From the NCBI RefSeq assembly GCF_018873765.1, contig NC_057918.1, positions 12,036,862-12,100,861 of the forward strand: a stretch of DNA of 64,000 nucleotides, written 5' to 3'. A program made the position numbers and the translations under genes. The stretch comes from Telopea speciosissima (Eukaryota; Streptophyta; Magnoliopsida; Proteales; Proteaceae). Numbering within the stretch: the stretch's first letter is position 1; the number at the start of each line of letters is the position of its first letter. This document shows, piece by piece, positions 55,961 through 64,000 of the stretch. The notes under the pieces are model-generated. The model saw only the letters and a program-made list of their open reading frames with translations, was not told where the DNA came from and searched no databases.

Positions 55961-56650
55961 ATTTTTTTGTATGCAAATGAAATAAAATAGATTAATTTGT
56001 TAAAAACAACTCTACATTATTTCCGACTATCACAAACAACTAACTACATATAAATACATACTTACATAACAATAAACATTCTACTTGGTCATTATAACAG
56101 ATAGGGCAAGAGATCGATGCTTGGTCGCTTGGCACATGCACCAGCGGGGGCTTATATGAGTGAATGTAAGGGCATCAACATGGATGAGATTTTGTTATTT
56201 CACTGGGAGGGGGGCAGTAATTTTGTGTGTTCCTATGTGTAGACACACGAGCCCCACACGACTAGACAACATTCTTCTTTCCAAACAGATAATTCCAAAA
56301 AAAACATCAAAAAATTCCCCAGCCCATCCTTTTGATGTCCCCTGCATCAACCAAGCATGAAAATCTTTAGAATCCAACCATACTTCTACATTTTTGTACC
56401 CTACCTCCACTGCATGAAGTAAACATTGCATGATGCTTCTGGCCGAAACACCACAACACAATGAAACATAGTGAAATTTCGATTGATACAGCAAAACGAG
56501 GCCCAACCACTATTATGAGTGATTGGGTCAACACAACCGTCACAAATTAGTAAGCATAAGATATGTCCATCCTATTCCAATCACTGATTAAATATTACTC
56601 ATCAAATGAGAAAAATCCCACCTCCCTACAATTTCTCCTATATGGGCCTA
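55961..56650. other. Intergenic, nothing recognised
   Basis: AT-rich sequence without conserved frames; 56360-56520 reads like anonymous repeat. Confidence 0.4.
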
Positions 56651-56885
56651 TATGGATCCTTGTCCTCCAATCAATTCTATTCGAGATTGTCTCAAGAATG
56701 ACAACGAATAGAGCTAATTGGAGGGCAAGGATCCATATTACTAACCCCACACTGGTGGAATATTGCTGACTTGCTATCAACAGTGTTGTGTTCCTCTCTT
56801 TTACTTTTATTACCTATATTTTGTCTATCTACGGATTCATGTAGACAATCTCATTTAATTGGGATAACGTTTAGTTATTGTTGTA
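56651..56885 (+). mobile_element. RTE LINE 3' end with inverted segment
   Basis: NRANWRARIHITNPTL (about 56708-56755) matches [12 protein letters not shown] at 18563 in the larger LINE; CTCATTTAATTGGGATAACG with GTTTAGTTATTGTTGTA closes it. Directly upstream, TATGGATCCTTGTCCTCCAA (56650-56669) is the inverted partner of TTGGAGGGCAAGGATCCATA, making a hairpin of about 35-bp arms. Confidence 0.65.
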
Positions 56886-59126
56886 AGCAATTTCCCCTAA
56901 TTACTTTTCCGATTATTGTCATCATCTAAGAATTGAACTGCATGCACCGGTAACAGCAGCGTGCATCACGAATAAATTACCAGGGCACGGCATATTTTGA
57001 AGGCATAAGCCACTCCTCCACAGCGAAGAGTCGGTGCCTTTCCTTCCCCACAACACTTGCAACAACCACCACAGGAGAGCATTATTCCTCAATCTGCTAC
57101 TGCAACGGTAGGGGTGGCGGTGGCTGCCGCTGCTACTTCTGAGCTCTGTATCCATCTTATTGGCCCATCTCTATAGGGATATGTAGGTTCTACTACAATA
57201 ATTTTTGCTGCTGCTTCTTATTTTTTCATGCGATCAAATCAAATAAGCCCAAACTTTACATTTAAGTAGGAAACCTGGACCCTACCTACCTGCCCACAAA
57301 TTTATATTTGGACCCTAGAAAAAATTATTGTCTTATAAGATTGAGAATTAAATTTGACTCTTTACAAAATAATAATCAGAAGTGGAGCCTTCCTATTCAA
57401 ATAATCAATTTAAATAGAGGTGGCACTCCACATGGTAGATATTAAATGTATTGACTAAGTGAACCATCAAAAATTAATTTTCATTAATGGCAATTGGATA
57501 TAAACCCATTGGAGTTGAACTTGTTTTCATTAATAATTTTTTGAAATAAGTACGCCTCATTATATAGGTAGGGTAAGGTCACATATAATGACCTATATAT
57601 ACCCTTCCCCAAGGTGTCTCAATTTTGTGTCCAACACAACCCAAAATAAAAATCACATGTTACTCCAACTACCAGAGCCTCTATTCACCCAAGAAAAGGG
57701 ATTTATAAATATTTATGAAAGATATAGATAACAGCCAATTTATTAAACTCAATTTTACTATTACAGTAACAAAAACAATAACATATGATATACATAATCC
57801 AAAATATTGTGAACTAGACAAGTATTTTCAACCCAACAAAGTAAAACTAACCAGAAATGGCGAATTAAGAAACACAGGTTCAGCAAAAGGGTCCCAAACC
57901 TTCTCCTTTGAAAAAGGTTATAGATCAGTCAATTCCTAACATTCCTAACTTACCAAAAATTGGGATGTTAGAAATTTTCTGAAACAAGAAAACATCAATC
58001 AAAAAATTGATTTCCAAAAATGATATTTAATTAAGCAGCCCACATAAACTGTCCAAATCATTAGATTGGGTTCCAAAGACTAAAATGCCCTGAAATGCAA
58101 TACAAAAAGTTGAAAAACATTAATTTTAAAATTCAGGATATTGGTATCTTGATCACTGATATTATAGGAACCATGGAGGATTCCAACACACATTGTTTAG
58201 CTGAAATTCTTTTCCTCCCTCAACCATGTTCAAATGTGCTTACTGTCAATATTATGCCAATATGGTGTATTTATTCTTCACTTCTCCTGGTCATCAGACA
58301 AACTTCGGCGATAGGAAAACAGCAGTTTTCACTCCCTTTCTGTTTGCTCATACCATTAAGGCCAAGAGAAATATTAACAGTATAATAAGCACATACCATT
58401 GACAACAAGGGGGCATTTTTCTGTGAAATCAAAGATCTTGAGTTAAAACATACATTCTGCTAAACTCAAAGATAATTCATAATTGTAGCATGAAACAGAG
58501 CAAAAACACAGTGAAGCTTTCTTCTACAAAAATTTCTATTAACCCAAAAGCAGGTGGTACGACTTTGTAAGCTTATTTTTTCTGAAGCAAGGAGAGTCAG
58601 ATGGTTTAATTGAATTCATTGTGTTCTGAAAATATATACTTCATTAATTAAAAATTCAATTAATTTATAGTTCAGCAAGATTAATAATACTTTCTAAAAT
58701 TCACAGAAAAGGAATATCACAATGATAAAAACAATAAGTAAATAAAAAGAGAAGAGTAATTTAAGGAATTGAAGTAAAAAAAAAGTACTACTCCACCGCA
58801 CCCAAAAACAACAAAGAAGTAGGAAGTAAAAATAGAAGAAAAAGGAGTGGATTCTCTTAAACTCAATAACTGCATAAAATTAAAAAAAAAATTTGTGGCA
58901 TAACCACCCACCAAAGATCACAATCACTTGCCCTGCAAGACAGCATTGCAGCAAAAAATTTCAGGTGTGGGAAGTTACTCATCACAGCACCAATGCAGCT
59001 TAGAGTTTGAAGTTCTGATGCAGTAAAGCTAGGTGATCAGCACATATCTATCAGCTCAGTGAAAAACTATGAGGAAATAAGCATGTCATCCAATTAGAGT
59101 TAATGCAAAATTTTACATTAGATAAG
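56886..59126. other. Intergenic, no gene recognised
   Basis: AT-rich; 56940-57150 is a GC-richer patch with short trinucleotide runs. No conserved motif in the open frames. Confidence 0.5.
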
Positions 59127-59900
59127 GAACACGAGAAAATGAAAGCCATGACCAAGATTATTAAAATACTTGATTATGGTGTTGGCAATGTTGAATAGAA
59201 GAAGTCTCAGTTAGCATAGGTTATAGCACTAAATAAATGACAGAAGACCAAAGTAAAATTATCCACAAATAATGAGGTATACATTATGATCTATATAAGC
59301 TCACTATTGTTATTTCCCCCAACCCCAAAGTTGTAAGTACCCCACCCACCTCCACATTCCCGTGGAGGAAAAATGGAAAAAGAGGTTTGATAACCTGGGA
59401 ATCGAGACGGAGAAGATAATCATGGATAAAACCCTGAAAATATGTGCTGTAACAGTTTGGCTCAAGCTGATACAATCCAGAGCCCTAAATCCTTCCAAGA
59501 AATAATCAAGCTTGAAATTGAAAACCAAAATTTGCAGTAAACTTGTGAAACTTGCAGAAGCACAATCCTAAAAGAAGACATTTTCTATAACATAAAGAAT
59601 AGAAGAGAGAATTGAGCACGAGATCAGACTCCTAACGAAACTACATGTGAGAATAAGGAGCTCTACCTCCTTTTCTGTTCAATATAATCAACATTTGGCA
59701 TTGAACAGGCCCCTGAGATATTAGTTAGCATAAAGAAACATCACTCATGAAGCTCAATCATGGATTTAAAACTTGAAATAACATTTCTAAGTGGCTCTTT
59801 CTGAGGTATAAATTGAGAGACAAATGATTCAGAATAGAAAGAAAAAGATTATTAAAATAAACCTATGCTTGTTGAAGGTGAAGTTTCGAAATAGAACAAT
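59127..59900 (+). repeat. Direct duplication, copy 1
   Basis: Recurs at about 60357-61092. Shared blocks include TTAGCATAGGTTATAGCACT, CATTATGATCTATATA.GCTC, CAACCCCAAA.GTTGTAAGT, ATGGATAAAAC.CTGAAAATA and CTTGTTGAAGGTGAAGTTT. Roughly 80-85% identical by eye with indels. Confidence 0.75.
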
Positions 59901-59915
59901 TCCTTCTTGTTAAAT

Positions 59916-60095
59916 TGTAGTATGGGCCAGAATACCATGGGGGTATTCTGGACATTTTCTTCTTTATATTATGTGTACAGCCACGGCTATGATAGGGGCA
60001 AATATGTCCTTGTAATTTTGACTCCTTATTATAAATACATTGCTTGGGGTCTACCTTAGACCATCCAAACCTTATTCTAATTCTGAATCTAAAAA
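59916..60095 (+). repeat. Copia-type LTR remnant with primer-binding site
   Basis: Starts TGTAGTATGGGCCAGAATAC and CATGGGGGTATTCTGGAC, related to the LTR at 62872. TTATTATAAATACATTGC is a TATA-like box. GGTATCAGAGC at 60099-60109 is the tRNA-iMet primer site just after the LTR. The sequence to about 60350 is the start of a truncated internal region. Confidence 0.65.
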
Positions 60096-60356
60096 CACGG
60101 TATCAGAGCAGGTTTCAAATTAGGGATTCTGAATCTATTAACACTTCTGTCATGTATCTCAAATTGAGGCAGCATCAGATGCTTCTTGGTTCTCGAATTG
60201 TGTGGACAATAAATGAATTGAACAAACACAGAGCAATGCCATGTTGAAGATACCAATGGCTGTGTGGAGTATGATTTTTGAGAAAGGTTAATGGGCCGTA
60301 AAAGCGAATTAGACTGGATAGCAGTCTCACAGTTGTGAAAGTTTAGATTAGATGCG

Positions 60357-61092
60357 TGACAAGAGAGAGTAAACGCCACAACCAATATTATTAAAATGCT
60401 TGAATAGAAAATGTTGAAAGGAGATCCAACTGGATTGGTATTAAAATGTTAAAAGCAGGTTGTTGGCAGTATTGAGGATTAGTCTGTATTAGCATAGGTT
60501 ATAGCACTAAATATATGAGAGAAAGTAAAAGGATTCACAAATAAAGTGGTACACATTATGATCTATATAGGCTCAATTTTGTTAGTTCCTGCAACCCCAA
60601 AAGTTGTAAGTACCCCACTCACTCCCAAACCCTGTCACAAAAAAAAAAACTAATAAAAGGTTTGACCTCTTACGGATTGAGATGGAGAAACTAATCATGG
60701 ATAAAACACTGAAAATATGTGCTGTAAATTGAAAACCAAAATTTTATGAAACTTGCAGAAGTTCAATCCTAAAAGAAGACATTTTCTCTAACAATGCAGA
60801 ACAAAAGAGAGAATAAGCATAATATCAGACTCCCAACAAAATTACATGTGAGAATATGGAGCTACGCACGGCCCTTTTCTGTATAATGAACATTTGGCGT
60901 TGAATGGGACTCTCACATATTAGTTAGCATAAGGAAACATCACTCATGAAGCTCAATTATTGATTCAAAACTTGAAATGGAATTTCTAACTGATTCCTTC
61001 TGAGATATAAATTGAGAAAGAAATGATTCAGGATAGTAACAAACTATATTATAATAAACCTACGCTTGTTGAAGGTGAAGTTTTGAATCCCC
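60357..61092 (+). repeat. Direct duplication, copy 2
   Basis: Second copy of 59127-59900, shortened in the centre (it lacks most of the segment around 59450-59500). The two copies are separated by the copia LTR remnant. Confidence 0.75.
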
Positions 61093-62712
61093 GATTGAGG
61101 CAACCTCAGATGCTTCAATTGTTGATTCTAATATTGACCGTTATGTTGTTGATTGTTGCTTACATGAATACCTGGATTTTTTTCATTATTTCTTGTACGT
61201 CTTAAGGAGTGATATATGAGCCTATCGAAACAGGTCGCTGATGCAGAAGCCAAGTTGTTTAGCAAGAAATACTCTAAGGGAACTCATGGGAGAAGGGCTG
61301 GTTCACTTCATCAATTGGTGGACCAACCCAATGGGCCTAAGGGTCAACCAACTTTAAGTTGGGCCAGCCCAATAGTGCTGGGAGTTGCTGGGTCTCTCAA
61401 ACCCAGAATCGTGGGGTATAATGGTCAAGTTATTGATAAAATTTTGTAACTTCAAGTGTGGGCCGATGTTCACTTATAGTGGACCCCACTTGAAGTGGTG
61501 AAGTATCTATTATGTTTCTAATTTAGTTCAGTCAAGTAATTAGAGTAGTTTCTAATTTTCTGTTGAAGTTATTAAGTTTCTATTTTTTTTTGCTTTTACT
61601 TGAGGAGCAAGTCCTGCCCTCTATTTATTGTAAGGCTGCTTTAGCCACTTCCACAATTTTACTAAGTTGAATGAAGATTTGTTTGTTGCAAGTATGATTC
61701 TCTCTCAAGTTGTGTGTTAGACTTGAAGGGCTGAAGGAGCCTGGCTGTGAGAGACTAATCCATCTATTCCCCTCAACCTTCTATTTTCTATCTTCTCCAT
61801 CTTCTCTGTCTCTCCATCTATCTCTGTATTCTGCTGTGATGTTGTGGCTGCCCAACCATTGAGAAGACCACTCGAGTGCTACTGCTGCTGCTGTTGCTGA
61901 TCGAACAAAGAGATTCCACCACCTGTGGATTCCAGTTTTTGCCCCAGTTTGGCTGCAAGCTTCAAGACCCCTCTTCTCCATCATCCTTCATCAAATTCTG
62001 TAGAGTTCTGGAGCATAGAGTCCCCACACCAGGCCCTACACTCAACCCTGGTTTGGAGATCAGGCTCCCTCTGGTTCGCAAGATCCACCAAGACTTTCTA
62101 TTTTGGTGTCACCACTGCAACTCTCAACTCAACCATCAGAATTGCACAAGATTTACAGCATAGGTGCACCTCCGTAGGACCTCTACTCGATCCAATTGTG
62201 GGTCCAAGTTGCTGCTTGGTTTGGTTTCTACACCTAACTCCCCTACTTTCCATTTTGGTGAATTTTCTCTTTGGCTGTCTCTAGCCATCCGAATTGGCTC
62301 AAACTTTGGGAGTCACTTGTGCAGGCCCAGACTTGAATTCGACCCTAATATTAGCCCCTTCTACTGGCTGAAACCTGTGTTCCAGCAAATACCCCTATTC
62401 TGAACCTGTGTTGGTCCATGCCCTTCTACTTGGGTTTGTTAATTGGTTAATGTGGGTTTACTCGGGACTCATTCTGAGCTAATTTAGTCTTTACATTAGT
62501 CTCAGCCTTGCAGGTCATAGTAACAACTCAAGTTGGAGTTCAGATGCCGCCTATGAATTTGGTTTCGTCTAGGTTAATTGGTGTAGCCTATACATGGCTT
62601 ACCCATTGATTATTATTTGGTTTCATCCAGGTTGGTGTTATCCTTGACTTATTGTCCTGCCCAAGGATCAAGATCTCGGTTCAGACATAGTTTTGGTCAG
62701 GCCTGAAAACGA
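61093..62712. other. Repeat-derived sequence, LTR-like piece inside
   Basis: From about 61446 (TGTAACTTCAAGTGTGGGCC) to 61740 is LTR-like: repeated TTTCTAATTT segments, CTCTATTTATTGTAAGG (TATA-like) and a T-rich leader. 61216-61449 is open for 77 codons without recognisable homology. The remainder is pyrimidine-rich leader-like sequence. No host gene seen. Confidence 0.35.
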
Positions 62713-62871
62713 GACGTGCTGATGCAGATAAGTCACATAATGGGTTTATTTTATTGAAAATAAGCTTTTGGTGGGGTTATGTATATATTGGGCCTTTGAT
62801 TCTATGTATTTTCTTTGTAATGGGCCACTTTAATGAGCCTAAAATGTGGGTACAAAGAAGGCATACGGGAT
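62713..62871 (+). repeat. Gypsy LTR fragment, same family as 22-25 kb element
   Basis: TGATGCAGATAAGTCACATA ... GGGCCACTTTAATGAGCCTA ... GGCATACGGGAT follows the same order as the minus-strand start of the LTRs at 23370 and 25548. It is cut off at 62871 by a copia LTR. Confidence 0.7.
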
Positions 62872-63090
62872 TGTTGGAATATGTATTCCAGAATACCGTG
62901 GGGGTATTCTGGTCCTTTTGGGGTAGTCTTTATGTTATTAAGTGTAAGTCGGCTATATGGGTTTTAGTGCCACATCGCCTATTTTAGTCTCTTGTAACTT
63001 TCCCCTCTATTATAAATAGAGGGGCTTACCTATCAATTAATACAAGCAATTATTCTCTCATTCTCTCTTTTCTAGCCCACGATTCTACCA
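62872..63090 (+). repeat. Copia LTR nested in gypsy LTR
   Basis: 219 bp from TGTTGGAATATGTATTCCAG to GATTCTACCA (TG...CA). TATTATAAATAGAGGGGC is the TATA region near 63010. The primer-binding site TGGTATTAGAGC follows at 63094-63105. Confidence 0.8.
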
Positions 63091-63093
63091 ACT

Positions 63094-63105
63094 TGGTATT
63101 AGAGC
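63094..63105 (+). other. Primer-binding site, tRNA-iMet (one mismatch)
   Basis: TGGTATTAGAGC, 3 nt after the copia LTR. Downstream 63106-64000 is leader or degraded internal sequence without a gag ORF. Confidence 0.7.
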
Positions 63106-64000
63106 TAGTCTGATCTAAGTTAGAAAAAGAGAAGAAAACCCTCATCCATCTCTTCAATCGACTTCTCCCTTCTTCTCCCTTTCTCGGCTTCTCCTTCTTC
63201 TGTTCTTCTTCCTCTCAACCTGTAAAGGGACAGCACTAATGAGGTAAACACAGCATATCAATGATTTAGTTGCTTCCCCCCTCCCTTTCTACCTTTTTTT
63301 ATTAAAAAAATTCTGTTCGAAATCTGATGGAGCCATACCTGCGATATTGGAGCTGTCTAGAATTTTTGGAGATCTGATTTCTACCCAATGAAGATTGATC
63401 CTCCATTGTTGGAGCCCCCTATGCAGCCTTTTCCAGCACTCTTCTACCCTATTCCATAGTCTTCCTTCCCTTTCTTTCTTTCTCTCCATCTTTTATTAAC
63501 TTTTCCAGCCTCCATACCCAAATCGATCTCAACTTGTCAGGGTTTTGACCCTTTTTCAAAACCCTGACTCCAATCGATTTTGGGGTTTCCCTTTTCAGAT
63601 GCAGCTAATTTTTTAGGGGTGATTCCCTACTACTACAAGCCTTAATGGACCTAAGTTTGGACATTTTCTGATGGCTGGATTTGTTCTTACAGCAAAACCT
63701 TCTCAACCTGCTATTTTTGGGTACTTGTTAAAACCTTGACTCAAATCGACATAAAGGTTACATGTTTCAATTTTTGCTGATTTTTGGAGGGCTGATTACT
63801 CCAACTACAAGGATCACTCGACCTCATTCTTAGCCTCTTTCCAAGTGTTTGAAGACCCCTAACCCCAATCGATCCTCCTTTTCAGGGTTTTACAAAACCC
63901 TGACACATCGATTTTAGGGTTAGGGTTGATTGTAACTGTTGGAGTTTTTTGGAGGTGTTTCTACCATCAAGAGGGACATTCTACTTCAACGATTTATGGC
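63106..64000 (+). repeat. Copia internal leader with spaced ACCCTGACTCCAATCGAT repeats
   Basis: Variants of AAAACC(C/T)TGACTC.AATCGA occur at about 63560, 63732, 63853 and 63893, each next to a GGGTTT/GGGTTA stretch. Between them are GATTACTCCAACTACAAGG-type segments in two copies (about 63622 and 63793). No coding frame. Confidence 0.5.

Noticed and set aside
61216..61449. 77-codon ORF as a gene
   Set aside because: No recognisable family, no splice partner seen, and it lies in retroelement-derived DNA.

Overview
This is plant nuclear DNA: AT-rich, with GT-AG split genes, very long introns, plant LTR retrotransposons primed by initiator tRNA-Met, RTE-type LINE remnants, Au-like SINEs and many hAT-, Mutator- and MITE-type elements. 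The gene families (plastid starch synthase II, AAR3-type DCN1-like protein, MYB-CC factor, At5g19025-like protein) are angiosperm genes. The TE-bloated introns and Au-like SINEs would suit a woody early-diverging eudicot or magnoliid, but the species cannot be fixed from sequence alone.

Layout. 1-10188 (+): 3' part of a soluble starch synthase II gene, seven exons here; its introns hold a DNA element with CGATAC subterminal repeats, an LTR-type repeat pair and an element with terminal inverted repeats (TIRs) of about 195 bp. 10189-14270: intergenic, with an antisense LINE fragment and a foldback hairpin. 14271-36826 (+): a complete AAR3/DCN1-like gene, nine exons giving 302 aa spread over 22.6 kb; the introns carry hAT elements, a LINE, SINE fragments and a structurally complete short LTR retrotransposon. 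36827-41650: intergenic, mostly one long Ty3/gypsy-like LTR with internal tandem repeats. 41651-42376 (+): intronless RING-H2 E3 ligase. 42377-46148: intergenic with two MITEs. 46149-47682 (-): MYB-CC transcription factor, six exons, one intron with a GC donor. 48.2-54.0 kb: long intergenic stretch with a SINE. 54046-54699 (-): At5g19025-like membrane protein. 54.7-64 kb: no recognisable host gene; MITEs, LINE ends, a 0.75-kb direct duplication split by a copia LTR, and a copia LTR nested in a gypsy LTR.

The five host genes are functionally unrelated (starch elongation, cullin neddylation/auxin response, ubiquitin ligation, transcription, unknown membrane role), as expected of plant gene neighbours. 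No operon-like, CRISPR-like or defence system is present. The most notable items are the short LTR element at 22037-25548 (exact 5-bp target duplication, TG...TA ends, one gag-like ORF that runs into its 3' LTR), a hAT family of at least five members, and the AAR3 exon architecture.
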